Part shown: piece by piece, positions 10,814 through 20,719 of the stretch | Layout: every line of letters begins with the position of its first letter | Numbering within the stretch: the stretch's first letter is position 1 | The notes under the pieces: model-generated | The model's database searches: none | Told to the model about the DNA's origin: nothing | The model's input: the letters and a program-made list of their open reading frames with translations, nothing else | Made by a program: the position numbers and the translations under genes | NCBI GenBank assembly: GCA_001599815.1 | Contig: BCIA01000004.1 | Span: 3,746,082 to 3,810,081, forward strand | Direction of reading: 5' to 3' | Source of the DNA: Furcasterigmium furcatum | Taxonomy: Eukaryota > Ascomycota > Sordariomycetes > Glomerellales > Plectosphaerellaceae | DNA: 64,000 bases

Positions 10814-11443
10814 CTAAGACACCTGCAAGATGCTCTTGATGACCTCGTCGGTCCCGACCACCTGGGCGAATTCGCCGTCCAGGCTCGCCAGATGCACGGC
10901 ATGGACCGTCTCAGCGTCAAAGTCGCCCTTGGCGTACGTCGCCGTCGCGTCCCGGACCATGAAAATGCCCTCCCCGTCGGGGCTGTCGCCCAACACATGC
11001 AGATTGGCGGCCATGCGCACCGTGGTGCTCACGCAGTGATCCGTCGTCAGTCCAATCACGACGAGCTGCTTCGCCCCGAAATCCCGCAGGCGGACCTCGA
11101 GATCGGTGCCGATGAAGCTCGAGTTGACGTTCTTCGTCAGCACGGGCTCGGAGGGGAGCGGAGCGGCGAAGTCGGCGGCGGCGACGGCCAGGATGTCGGA
11201 CCCGGGGAGCTTGTACGAAGGATGGAGGGCTGAGCCGGGGGTCACGGAATGGTGGTGGACGTGGATGATGAAGACGGGCTGAGTCGCCTGCTCATTGTAC
11301 TTGCGTGTCTCCCTGAGGAGTCTTTCGACGTTCGACTCGAAGGTAGGCGTGCTGCGGTCGGAGCCCCAGTGTGTCGGGTGCTTGAAGCCCTGCTGGATGT
11401 CGACGAGGAGCAGGGCCGTCGGAGCTTCGGAGGCGGACTTCAT
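10814..11443 (-). CDS. Isochorismatase-family cysteine hydrolase
   Basis: 209-residue single-domain alpha/beta hydrolase of the isochorismatase/nicotinamidase superfamily. The catalytic triad positions are visible: Asp in LLLVDIQQGF, Lys in LTKNVNSSF, and Cys in GLTTDHCVSTT, the last preceded by the usual hydrophobic strand. The start at 11443 is the ATG just before the first strand; upstream in-frame codons add an unlikely basic leader. The substrate cannot be deduced: the family includes nicotinamidases, carbamoyl-sarcosine hydrolases and isochorismate hydrolases. The gene is intronless. It is not obviously linked to the NRPS cluster, which begins 9 kb away. Confidence 0.85.
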   Translation of the reverse strand: MKSASEAPTALLLVDIQQGFKHPTHWGSDRSTPTFESNVERLLRETRKYNEQATQPVFIIHVHHHSVTPGSALHPSYKLPGSDILAVAAADFAAPLPSEPVLTKNVNSSFIGTDLEVRLRDFGAKQLVVIGLTTDHCVSTTVRMAANLHVLGDSPDGEGIFMVRDATATYAKGDFDAETVHAVHLASLDGEFAQVVGTDEVIKSILQVS

Positions 11444-11791
11444 GGCGAGAGAACTTGGGGTCAATCGGATTTTGATGTCGACCTCGATTCTCTTGCCAGC
11501 TTGCTGAAACGGTGTGAGGGGGGTTGGCGGTGAGAGATGATGTGTTTTCAGTCCGCACAAGACCACCTTAAGTACTCAGTTCCCGGGTCCATCGTGGGAG
11601 TCATGTTCAGTTGGGCTAAGAGGTGATGGTGTCGATGGCGGAAGACATGAAGGGCGGAGAATGAGATGAGATCCACACTCAGGGCGCAACGATCTCCTAT
11701 CAGCGATCCTATTGGCTTCTCCGCCTAGTACAGTGTGCATTCTCGGCCGGGAGGTCGCAGAAAAGATGACTAGGCCAGGTATATGACTAGG

Positions 11792-11920
11792 TATCCAGAT
11801 ACGTTGCGCTTGAATTATCTCTATTTGAACAAGAGCCTATCTCGATTTCTTCGAATCAAGATGGGGGCCATGTCGATTCCTTAGACTCGAGATAGAGGCC
11901 ATCTCAATTTCTTTGGCTCG
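11792..11920. repeat. Dispersed degenerate repeat, copy 2, with internal ~31-bp periodicity
   Basis: The first ~85 bp match 8104-8190. From about 11840, three diverged units follow each other, each running roughly TCTCGATTTCTT..TCGA/GATC..GAG-GCCAT, with a period near 31 bp. The units differ largely by C/T and G/A changes. Confidence 0.5.
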
Positions 11921-12083
11921 ATCTAAAGCCTACTGGGTCGACGTGTGCCCGCAGCGCCGCCAACTTGGGATATTCGCACCTCGAGATGCACTGTGTCTCG
12001 AGGTTGATTTGTATTATTGCCCATTCTCTAAACCCCCAAGTCGACTTCCATAGGTTCTGTTGTTCTACGTTGTTTTTTCGCAG

Positions 12084-12920
12084 ATGTCTCGACCACCATT
12101 GCCTCCAACAAGTTCGTTGCCTCGGACACGACCCTCCAAACCCTTCAGACGAAGGGCCGAGAGCTGTATAGGCTGCTCGAAGATGCGACAGCTACCGGCG
12201 GAGATGTCTGGCCCCTCCCCTTCTCGAGCCATACTATTGTACCATTTTCGATCCTCCTTCGATCCCCTGCGATCCCGGGAATGCCCTTAAAGAAGCTCTC
12301 GAAGCAGCCGGGCGCCCAATGGACGACTGCCACCTGGTCTCTGGATATAACCCGCCAGTCAATAGCTGGGACCAAAGTCCCTACTATAACTCTATACACA
12401 GCAGCGGCAAGTCGATTCTGTGTCTATTCAACTTCGCCGAGATGGACAGATGGACAGCAAAGCGCCACCCGCTCCAGGAAAGAAACGCGGGCTAAGGCGA
12501 TGGCGCGGTTACCACGAAGGACGACGCATTCTTCTCCCTGCTCGCGACAGATAATGGCAAGGGGTTGGCTCGAGGGATGTTAGCCGACCTAGAGGGCCGC
12601 AGAAAGGATGGCCTCCCGGGCTCGGAACGATTACGTCGACCAGACTTCAGTTCAAGCCTCAGCTCATTGAGATTACCACTCTCTCCCCCTCAGAAAATCG
12701 AGATGGCTTCTATCTCAACCAGGAGCAATTGTACCAGCTGCCTAATCGACTTCGCGCAGCTCTGAAGACGGCCTATCTGGACGGTAATAGCACTAGACCG
12801 GCCATGGATTCTGCGACCCTCGTGCCGACCACCCGCATAGACTCGGGCGGAGACACATCACAAAGGCCTCTATTTACACAACGAACAAAGTTTCCTACTA
12901 CATTCGCTGGTGTTTAGAGG
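12084..12920 (+). pseudogene. Degenerate coding relic
   Basis: Successive frames on the plus strand read as protein-like over 50-90 codons each, but are not joined by clear introns. One segment (about 12084-12240) includes VSTTIASNKFVASDTTLQTL. A second, in another frame (about 12235-12495), includes CDPGNALKEALEAAGRP and SIHSSGKSILCLFNFAEM. A third lies at about 12620-12915 and includes NQEQLYQLPNRLRAALKTAY. There are in-frame stops and a likely frameshift near 12235. I do not recognise the family. It could instead be a fast-evolving gene with missed introns. Confidence 0.3.
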
Positions 12921-14046
12921 AGGCACCTCGGCCGGAACCTATCTCCCCGTATCCGCCAATCCCATTGTCGAGAAAGGCGAAGCGCCAGCAAGAGCGCTTG
13001 TCATCGCAGTCCAACTCCAGCATCTAATTGACGTCCGCCAAACCAAGGGCGGCATCGAGTCCGGGCCGGGAAGCAAAGCGTCTACATATCCTCTCTGGCC
13101 ACTCGACAGACCGGTCCGGACTAGCCCCGTTGCCAAACTATCGTGTAGAGCGGAGGAAGTGTAGAATTGCGTGTTTGGGAAGTTTAAGGCCTGTCTAACT
13201 AGTATCCTGACTTGCCCAAAGAGCCGTGTACTCTTGCGGCCTCTTCGGCTGGCGTGGTCGGCTGAATTTGATCTGTCATTAGGGGCGAATGTTGACTTAT
13301 CGGCGAAGAAAAGATTTTGTGGTGTAATGAAGAACAGGAGGACACGGGCGAGCGCGAAGTTTGGTTGTATTAATATTTCCATGGTTTGATCGTTTGTCAT
13401 GTCGGTCTTATATTTGCATCAAAGTTGAAGCCACACGACCTCAATTTTGAACAAGAAGCATGATGCAGCCGCCCACCAGTAGGTACTAGGAGCATGAGAT
13501 GATTTAGACCAGCGAGCAGGCGTCGGAAGAGTTGAGAGCATCGGGCAAGCCGAGATTCTGCGAGCATCTCACGAGGGGTGCATCGTCGTCCACCGGTTAT
13601 GGTTATTGTATTCCGTGTCGCTATCCTCCCCATGCTGCGCCAGAGTGACGAGTTCTCGTCTCGTCTGGCTTTACAATTATCTCAGAGAAGAAAAAAAAAA
13701 TGAGATAATTTAGAATTCAGATTTGTCTTTATTTGACTACCTCTTACAATAAGCGACCTAGGGAACGAGGCTCATGCAGGGCTGGATACACCACGATCAA
13801 CCTCTCGCCAATTAATCTGGACTCTCAGTCGTTTAACGTCACAATGAGATTGAGACCTTGCCCGTCAACTTCGACATGAATAGGTGTGAATTTGCACATT
13901 TTTCATCATTTCATCGCCAGACGACACCACACACGTTGGATGAGGCGGGACGCATGACTCGGGGCGGGTCCCTTTTTCGGCTATAACCCCTCCGAAAAAG
14001 CATCATCTCAACATCCGCCTCCAATGGCGCAGTTGTCAACCAATCC

Positions 14047-14118
14047 GGTTGAGTAGTGTAATGGTTATCACAGTGGATTCTGATTCCACTAATCTGGGTT
14101 CGATTCCCAGCTCGACCT
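14047..14118 (+). tRNA. tRNA-Gln(CTG)
   Basis: 72 nt. The acceptor GGTTGAG pairs with CTCGACC, with one G-T pair. The D-arm is AGTGTAATGGTTATCAC (A-box). The anticodon arm is GTGGA-TTCTGAT-TCCAC, giving CTG at 34-36. The T-arm is CTGGG-TTCGATT-CCCAG (B-box). There is no intron. The discriminator base is T. Confidence 0.92.
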
Positions 14119-14122
14119 TCTA

Positions 14123-14139
14123 TTTTTGCCATTTTTTTT
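14123..14139 (+). terminator. Pol III terminator of tRNA-Gln
   Basis: T5 begins about 4 bp after the tRNA end and a T8 run lies slightly further on. Confidence 0.6.
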
Positions 14140-14411
14140 CTCCCCCACAGCCACTGGACCGAACCTGGCCAAGACAGGACGGATCTGAGAGCCTAGTTGC
14201 AGTCCTTCGGGTGTGCAGCCAGTAGGAGCGAGACCCAAGCAAGTAGAAAGCCATCAGCGAATCACCCTTACGACGTGGTCTCGGCTTATAAGCCGAATGA
14301 CGACTGAGACATTACACGGGAGCCAAGGGATGCAAGTATTTTGCCAAGAGATCTTTCGCAAAGGTGAGAAATGCCCAGAAATCATCCCTTCCCCTCGAAA
14401 AGCAGGAGGTC

Positions 14412-14759
14412 ATGTTTTCAACGACGACGATTGCTTGCCTCTTGGCGGCCGGTGTGGTCTTGGCCGCTGCATCACCAGGCTCGGACACGCACGCGGTGGC
14501 ACACGGCCGGCGGTCTTGGTTGGCCAGCTGCCATGTCAACAACGACGCCACGGCCTGTCTGACCTACTGCTCTGCGGAAACTGGCAGAAAGATGGACTGC
14601 AGTTTCTCTGTCGCACGTTGCCGAAATCCCAAGAAATCACCATGAGCGCGTGGACTGACCTCTTCTCAGTGCCTCCCAGACAACGAGGGCTCACCGGTCG
14701 GCACCTGTTCATGCGATTGTCGTCACCATCTTGACCACCCCGTCGTGGACCTGCGATGA
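14412..14759 (+). CDS. Small secreted Cys-rich peptide, defensin-like
   Basis: The ATG at 14412 opens a signal peptide (hydrophobic TIACLLAAGVVLAAA) followed by a short polar chain with Cys spacing C-x8-C-x3-C-x9-C. Unspliced, the frame stops at 14645 (77 residues, five mature-region Cys). However, a good branch and acceptor (GGACTGAC..TTCTCAG, ending 14669) lies downstream. The next 90 bp, in the right frame, read into a C-x-C-x-C cluster and stop at 14759. With that exon, the order C..C-x3-C..C..C-x-C resembles the CSalpha-beta scaffold of fungal defensin-like peptides. No donor is canonical: GTTTCT at 14602, GTCGCA at 14610 or GTTGCC at 14617. GTCGCA gives an even number (eight) of mature Cys. 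The exact exon junction is therefore unresolved. Confidence 0.5.
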
Positions 14760-15193
14760 TGCCAACGATGGCATACTGAAAGAAGGCATTGGATCAGTTG
14801 GATGGAGAGAAGGAGAGAGGGCTGGGAAGTGTATTATATCCTGTACGAACTTGTAGAAAACATGAGGTCGTGGTGACTCGTGAGAAGGATTGAATGGCGA
14901 AAGAAGGAGCAGGAGGATCGCTCGAAGGAATCTCGCTTGATGAGCCCGGCCAATGATAGAAGCCCAGAAAATCTACCAATCAAAACGCCCCAAGTCCCGC
15001 CACCTTGCGCCTCGTCGACAAACGGGGAAGTCGATTCGAGATGTCTCCTCTCGCATCGCCTCCGGATTCCGTGCCCATGCACGCCTAGAGACAATACAGA
15101 CGCATCCAGACTCTTGATACCGCTCCGCACATAATCACTCTCCTGAATTGGTCTCGTGTCATTTGCCAGCTCAGTACCGAAGCGTCCGCCGAC
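14760..15193. other. Intergenic interval upstream of the Zn2Cys6 gene
   Basis: About 430 bp with no supported gene. It should contain the promoter and leader of the transcription-factor gene. No element is called. Confidence 0.35.
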
Positions 15194-16987
15194 ATGCCAA
15201 ACACTGGCAAGCCGAGCCGGGACTGTCATTTATGTCGACAACGCCGTGTCAAGGTCAGGAAAGCGGTCACGAACCTTGCGCGCAGAGAGGCTGATTGGCG
15301 TACAGTGTGACCTGGGTCGGCCCTCGTGTCAGCGCTGCATCAAATACGGCGCCGAGTGCCCGGGGTATCGGGACGAGCAAGACGTCCTCTTCCGTCATGT
15401 CCGGGCCTCCAACCTGAAGCGAGGCAAGGCCAAGGCCACTCGCCAGGACGCTACTAGTAAAAAGGAGGACCCCGGCGCCTCTCAAGGAGGTTCCCCTTCT
15501 TTCATTACATGGCAATCGAGCGACGGAGCATCCGACCATGGCTCATCCACTTACTCCCAGAGTCTGGTCCACCGTGGTGCCACGCCGTACACGCCGCCCT
15601 CAACAGACACGGCCTCTACGTACACGCCGACTACTGTCTCATTGCGAAGCATCAAAGAGGACTGGACGCTGCACTCAATACCGCTCCTGCTGGACTGCTA
15701 CTCGTCGGTTGTCGTCCTCGGGCGCATCTACAACGAGATCATCGCCCTCAAGAACGATGCCTTCATGAACGCCACGCACTTGTGGGCCAGGACTTACTTG
15801 GCCAATAGGTTCCACGCACCGCAGGATCAGAGAGAGAACGAGCTCTGTGTGAGCAAGGCGCTGGGTTCCCTTGCCGTTGCTATGCGCGATCCCCGCATGG
15901 CGACCGCCGACAGTACCATCATGGCTGTTTGGCTTCTGGGAATGTACGAGGTCAGTTTCCCGAGATATGTGGTACCCATGGACGACTCTGATACCCGATT
16001 CAGCTTCAAATAGGAGGGATTGGCAAAGTGAACCATTCCGCGTGGAGCGTTCATGCCGATGGTCTCACTGGCATTCTCCGCGCCCGAGGCCCAGACCAGT
16101 TCTTCTGGCCAAACGGACGAGCGATCTTCTGGTCGGTCTACACCGTCATAGTATGTTCGTACGCAGCCTCCCGAAAGTGCCACGACTGACACGACCAGCA
16201 AACCAACTGCATCATGAATGCGAGGGAGTGTCCCGCCGAGTCGGAAGCATGGCTGGACATTGTGGAAGGCTTCCGAGACCCCAACGACTCCCTGGTCCTG
16301 CGCATATCTCGATATGTCATCGGGGCCTGCAGCCTGCTGTCCAAGATGATACCTTGGCTTATAGAAGGGAATTTCTCGGAGGCCTGCGCGAACTGGACGA
16401 CCATCGTCCAGGAGGTGGATCTTCTCGAACAGCAGATGCTCGAGTGGCTGGCGTTGGCGACCACCCCGGAGCTCGACACGGGCCCTGTCATGGGCCACTT
16501 CTGGAACTCTTGGAGATGCGCCCGTCTCAAGCTACAGCACAGCACGATATTGCTCTCGAACGTTGTTCAGTACGGCCCGGTAGCCGCCCCCGTCGACCAC
16601 TCGGTCTTGGAAAGGCGACGGAAACATTGTTCCTTGCTCATCGCCACGACGGCCCAGCACATCATCGCCAGCATGCCGGCGTCGCTCGGCGGCATGTCGA
16701 GGGAATTCAGGGCCGACCTCCACGGGGCCTGGTTCGAGGGCATGCGGACCATATGGCCTCTGACCAACCTCTACACTGTGAGGACCGTTCCCCGAGAACT
16801 GAGGCTCGTCGCAAAAGGGGCCCTGATCTCCATCGGCAAGGAAATTGGCATCTTGCAGGCCCTCAAGAGTCAGCCCGGCCAGGTGCCGTACGCCCCGGAG
16901 GCTTTGGTTGGCATCCCCATGGACCAGACCGTCGAGGGACCCCGCGTTGCGGAGATTCCAAGCTCTGGACAGCCGCCCCATGAGTAG
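15194..16987 (+). CDS. Zn2Cys6 fungal transcription factor
   Basis: About 546 residues in four exons: 15194-15253, 15306-15950, 16004-16150 and 16199-16987. The DNA-binding zinc cluster is at residues 11-38 with the canonical spacing C-x2-C-x6-C-x6-C-x2-C-x6-C (CHLC..CDLGRPSCQRC..C). Intron 1 falls inside the cluster, exactly before the third Cys, and all introns are phase 0. A basic linker with Lys/Arg and Ser-rich stretches follows. The remaining ~350 residues read as the helical fungal-specific regulator domain (for example GKVNHSAWSVHADGL and GPDQFFWPNGRAIFW). For intron 2, donor GTCAGT at 15951 with acceptor TTCAG at 16003 keeps the frame; the nearby ATAG acceptor at about 16013 does not. 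It could regulate the cell-wall lyase gene next door or the NRPS cluster 4 kb away; nothing in the sequence decides. Confidence 0.85.
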
Positions 16988-17751
16988 TCCCAACCTCGAG
17001 GTCCTCGAACATACAAGCAAGTCGGGATATCTCTCCCCACTCGATGCATGCCAAGCTAGCTGCAAATGGCCTCTCTCCGCGGTCCACTAGGTAGACTTGT
17101 GGTAGACCCCATCAAGCTCTCCGCACCAACATTTACTCCGCGATTTCACCACCATCCCAAAGCGGATATTCGCCATGATGATCCCCGTGGTCTGCGCCAG
17201 ATCGTCACCAGCAACTTCGGTCTTTCGGTTGAACAACCACCGGGGTGGATGAGCTCTACCCTGCTCTCCTGCGAACAATCCGGGGACCCCACGTTTGTTG
17301 CAACCCAAGGTGCCAGCGAGGGGTCGCAGAGCATCTTGATTCTGCAAAGGCCACTCAGAGACCTTGTTTGCTCGTCGGCTCATGCCATCTGCGACCCACT
17401 CGCTCTGCCGACCCCCCAAGATGACCCCGGACCATTCCATGATGGACCCTCATCTCGGGGCATGAAGCCCGGACCTGCATCGTCGTCCTGATTCATGATC
17501 TGCCTCCATTGGTGGAACCGATGGGATAGTTCCGTGTATTCTCAAGAAGATGGGAAGTCTCTTCCATCATTGGGACGGATATTCAAGATGTCACATCTGG
17601 AGCAACTGACGTCAAGTCCTCTCGCGGTGATATCGCCCGAGGTTTTATTGCGCACGGCGAGTATAAAGCTCAGCGACAAGAAGATCTTTCACCAAGAAGG
17701 ACAGGCCTCCTGGATTCGAAAGGCTCTACCTTAACGCAAGGAGCTTGAAGC
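16988..17751. promoter_or_regulatory. Intergenic region upstream of the secreted lyase gene
   Basis: About 760 bp with no supported gene. It lies between two same-strand genes, so it probably carries the terminator of the regulator gene and the promoter of the lyase gene. No specific site is called. Confidence 0.35.
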
Positions 17752-20517
17752 ATGACCAAGCTGCCCGTCCTTCTCGCTGCGGTGTCAAGCCTCCTGGGCC
17801 TGGCCGCATCGGCGCCCCTGAGCCCCTCCGATACCACCTCCAGCACGGTCAACGTCCACTGGCTTGGCGGCACGCCGAAGCACAACTACGGCACTACCTT
17901 TGGCCTTCCGTGGGCTCGTGGCGTTTACCATCCCAACGATACTGTCTTCTCACTTGACGGCGACGTGCCGCTGCAGTCCTGGCCCACCGCTTACTGGCCT
18001 GACGGTTCCATCAAGTGGACTGCCCATGCGGTCTCCGATCCCGGTGCGGTCCTTGACGAATACACCGTGACTGCCTCGGGTTCCGGCCCAGGCAGCAACT
18101 CGACCACCAAGAAGCGCTCGCAGAAGTCCGGTCTACTCGATGTCGTAGATTCCAAGGACAAAGTCGTCGTCAACACCGGCAAGATATCGGCCACCTTCCC
18201 CAAGAAGGGAAGCATCCTCATCAAAGAGCTCAAGACATCGAACGGCAAGACAGTGGGGCGGGATGGGAAACTCGTCTTGAACACTCAGTCTGGGATCAGC
18301 GGAGATGTTGAAGACCGAGCCTCGGCATCCATTAAATACTTCAACTTCCAAAGCAGCATCGACAACGTCACGGTCAGCGATGACAACGATGTCCGGGCTC
18401 TCATCACGGTCCGCGGCAAGCACCAAGTCTCGGGAAAGGGTGGCCGCGACCCCTGGCTGCCTTTCATCTTGCGATTCTATCTGTACTCCGAGTCTGAGGC
18501 CATCCGACTGGTTCACACCATCATCTACGATGGCGACGCCAAGTCCGATTTCATCGCCGGCGTTGGCATTCGTTTCCAGGTGCCCCTCGCGGAGGAAGAG
18601 GCGTACAACCGCCACGTCCGCTTCGGCGGAGTTGAAGGAGGAGTGTTGAGCGAGGCTGCCCAGGGCATCACTGGGCTGAGAAGGGATCCCGGCGAGGCGG
18701 TCAGGCAGGCCCAGTTCAACGGCGAGGAGACGCCCGACATTGGCACCTGGGATGAGAGGGTGTCTACTCGTATGCACTGGATCCCAGAGTGGAACGACTT
18801 CAGCCTGCACCAGCTGTCCCCCGATGGATTCACCCTGAAGAAGCGTACGAAGGCTGGCCAGGGTTGGGTGAACATCCCTGGCGCGACTCGATCCAGCGGT
18901 CTCGTGTACCTCGGAGGCGCCACGCAGGGCGGCCTGGCCGTCGGCCTCCGCGACTTCTGGAAGCGATATCCCACGGGGCTTGACATCAGGAACGCTGGGT
19001 CTGACAGTGGCGAGATCACCTTGTGGATCTACAGTCCTGCCGCCGAGCCTCTGGACTTGCGCCCGTATCATGACGGCCTCGGCCAGGAGACTTACGAAGA
19101 TCAACTCGATGCGCTTCAAGTCACGTACGAGGACTGGGAGGGCGGACTCGACACCCCGTACGGCATCGCCCGAACGAACGAGGTCTTCATCGTTGGCTTT
19201 GAGAAGACGCCTGAGAGAGAGGCCCTGTCCGAACTCTCGGAGTACATCAACAACCCGCCGCTGCTTGTTGCCAGCCCCGAGTATTTCCACGAGACTGAAG
19301 CCATTGGCACGTACTGGTCACTGCCAGGCAATGCAACCGCACTGGAAAGTCACCTCGATTTCCTCCTTGAGTTCTACCAGGGCCAAGTCGAGCAGCGCAG
19401 GTGGTACGGCTTCCTCGACTACGGCGATGTCATGCACACGTACGACGAAGACCGCCATGAGTGGCGGTACGACATTGGTGGCTATGCCTGGGACAACTCG
19501 GAGCTGTCGCCAGATCTCTTCATCTGGTTGCAGTTCCTGCGCACCGGGCGAGAAGACGTGTTCCGTTTCTCAGAAGCCATGACGCGCCACACGGGCGAGG
19601 TTGATGTCTACCACATCGGGCCCCTCAAGGCACTCGGTACCCGCCACGGCGTCCAGCATTACAGCGACAGTGCGAAGCAGGTCCGCATCTCCAACGCACA
19701 GTATCGGAAGTACTTCTACTACCTGACCGGCGGGGATGAGCGCACGGGAGATCTCATCACCGAGACCCTCGACGTCGACAAGACCTTCGAGAGCCTCGAT
19801 CCCAGGCGCAAAGTGCGCGGCGACGGCTTTGAGCCCAAGCCTGATGAGGTCGACATCGGCCTCGGCACGGAGTACTCCGCGCTGGCCGCATCCTGGCTTC
19901 TCGAGTGGGAGCGTCGCGGACCACGATGGGAAGAGTCCGTCTCTAAACTCACCAACGTCATCAACGGCATCACCAACCTAACCAACGGTTTCGTCAGCGG
20001 CGGGGCCCTGTACAACCCGGCCGACGGCACGTTGAAGCCGCCCCCCGCCGACCCGGACAACGAGGGCAACGTGGACATCTCCCACCTGTCGGCATTGTTC
20101 GGCATGCTCGAGGTGACCCTCGAGCTGGCCGACCACTGGGGCGACGACCTTCCAGAGGGCTTCGAGGACGCCTGGCTCGACTACTGCTACTACTACAACG
20201 CGCCGAACGCGGAGCAGGCCGCGCGCTACGGCAGGAACTTCGGCGCCCCGAACCAGGTGCAGTCGCACTCGAGGCTGACGGCGTACGCGGCGAAGAAGTT
20301 CGGCAACGAAACGCTGGCCGCCCGCGCGTGGCACGAGTTCCTGAATGACGGCTTCAGGCAGGATGCGCCCTGGGCCGCGGAGCGGGTGGACGGGAACCTG
20401 GTGCTGAAGCCTGTGGATGAGGCTGCGTGGGTCAGCACGAATGCGTTTGCGCAGTATGGCTTGGCGGCGATCCAGAACCTGGCTCTTGTTGGGGGTTATC
20501 TGCCTGACGGAGTTTGA
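17752..20517 (+). CDS. Secreted PcRGLX/YetA-like (PL26-type) rhamnogalacturonan lyase
   Basis: 921 residues, intronless, with a signal peptide ending near LGLAASAPLS. The sequence follows the fungal exo-rhamnogalacturonan lyase (PcRGLX/YetA-like) pattern. An N-terminal beta domain runs NVHWLGGTP..GLPWARGVY and ..LQSWPTAYWPDGSIKW. A central beta-sandwich region includes PWLPFILRFYLYSESEAIRL. A C-terminal alpha/alpha toroid-like domain includes RRWYGFLDYGDVMHTYD and YDIGGYAWDNSE. The length fits secreted fungal members. The likely role is cleavage of rhamnogalacturonan in plant cell-wall pectin; substrate and exo mode are family inference. It stands alone between the regulator and the NRPS terminus, with 202 bp between its stop and that of the convergent NRPS gene. 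Confidence 0.72.
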   Translation: MTKLPVLLAAVSSLLGLAASAPLSPSDTTSSTVNVHWLGGTPKHNYGTTFGLPWARGVYHPNDTVFSLDGDVPLQSWPTAYWPDGSIKWTAHAVSDPGAVLDEYTVTASGSGPGSNSTTKKRSQKSGLLDVVDSKDKVVVNTGKISATFPKKGSILIKELKTSNGKTVGRDGKLVLNTQSGISGDVEDRASASIKYFNFQSSIDNVTVSDDNDVRALITVRGKHQVSGKGGRDPWLPFILRFYLYSESEAIRLVHTIIYDGDAKSDFIAGVGIRFQVPLAEEEAYNRHVRFGGVEGGVLSEAAQGITGLRRDPGEAVRQAQFNGEETPDIGTWDERVSTRMHWIPEWNDFSLHQLSPDGFTLKKRTKAGQGWVNIPGATRSSGLVYLGGATQGGLAVGLRDFWKRYPTGLDIRNAGSDSGEITLWIYSPAAEPLDLRPYHDGLGQETYEDQLDALQVTYEDWEGGLDTPYGIARTNEVFIVGFEKTPEREALSELSEYINNPPLLVASPEYFHETEAIGTYWSLPGNATALESHLDFLLEFYQGQVEQRRWYGFLDYGDVMHTYDEDRHEWRYDIGGYAWDNSELSPDLFIWLQFLRTGREDVFRFSEAMTRHTGEVDVYHIGPLKALGTRHGVQHYSDSAKQVRISNAQYRKYFYYLTGGDERTGDLITETLDVDKTFESLDPRRKVRGDGFEPKPDEVDIGLGTEYSALAASWLLEWERRGPRWEESVSKLTNVINGITNLTNGFVSGGALYNPADGTLKPPPADPDNEGNVDISHLSALFGMLEVTLELADHWGDDLPEGFEDAWLDYCYYYNAPNAEQAARYGRNFGAPNQVQSHSRLTAYAAKKFGNETLAARAWHEFLNDGFRQDAPWAAERVDGNLVLKPVDEAAWVSTNAFAQYGLAAIQNLALVGGYLPDGV

Positions 20518-20719
20518 GTGAGATCTGAAGAGGATGGGGGTGATTGGGAGCGGAGTTATTTCCGAGATACTGCACGATGATGGTGACTATCCTAAGTCGA
20601 ACTAGCACTTCTATAAATTTATTCAAAGTCTAGCAGAGACTCTCAACTTCTCTACCTACATAAGGAAAAAGTCTACCTTCCTCGCCACGGAGAGAGTCCC
20701 GGCGAATGTGACACAAACA

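Larger units (their letters stand above)
11444..14046. other. 2.6 kb gene-poor, repeat- and relic-bearing interval
   Basis: No intact gene is supported. The interval contains the second copy of a dispersed repeat (11792-11920) and a stretch with protein-like but frame-broken coding (12084-12920). From about 13650 the sequence is AT-rich, with an A-run near 13690. It looks like a decayed transposon or pseudogene site between housekeeping-type genes and the tRNA-Gln gene. Confidence 0.45.

Noticed and set aside
12939..13400. 153-codon minus-strand frame in the relic interval
   Set aside because: No motifs, and it lies in a region of decayed sequence with no supporting splice or start context.
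15951..16013. Intron in the Zn2Cys6 gene ending at the ATAG acceptor near 16013
   Set aside because: That acceptor with the GTCAGT donor gives a stop after five codons; the TTCAG acceptor at 16003 keeps the conserved frame.
20518..20719. Missing thioesterase exon after the NRPS
   Set aside because: Only 202 bp separate the convergent stop codons, with a polyadenylation-like signal and no GxSxG or condensation motif.
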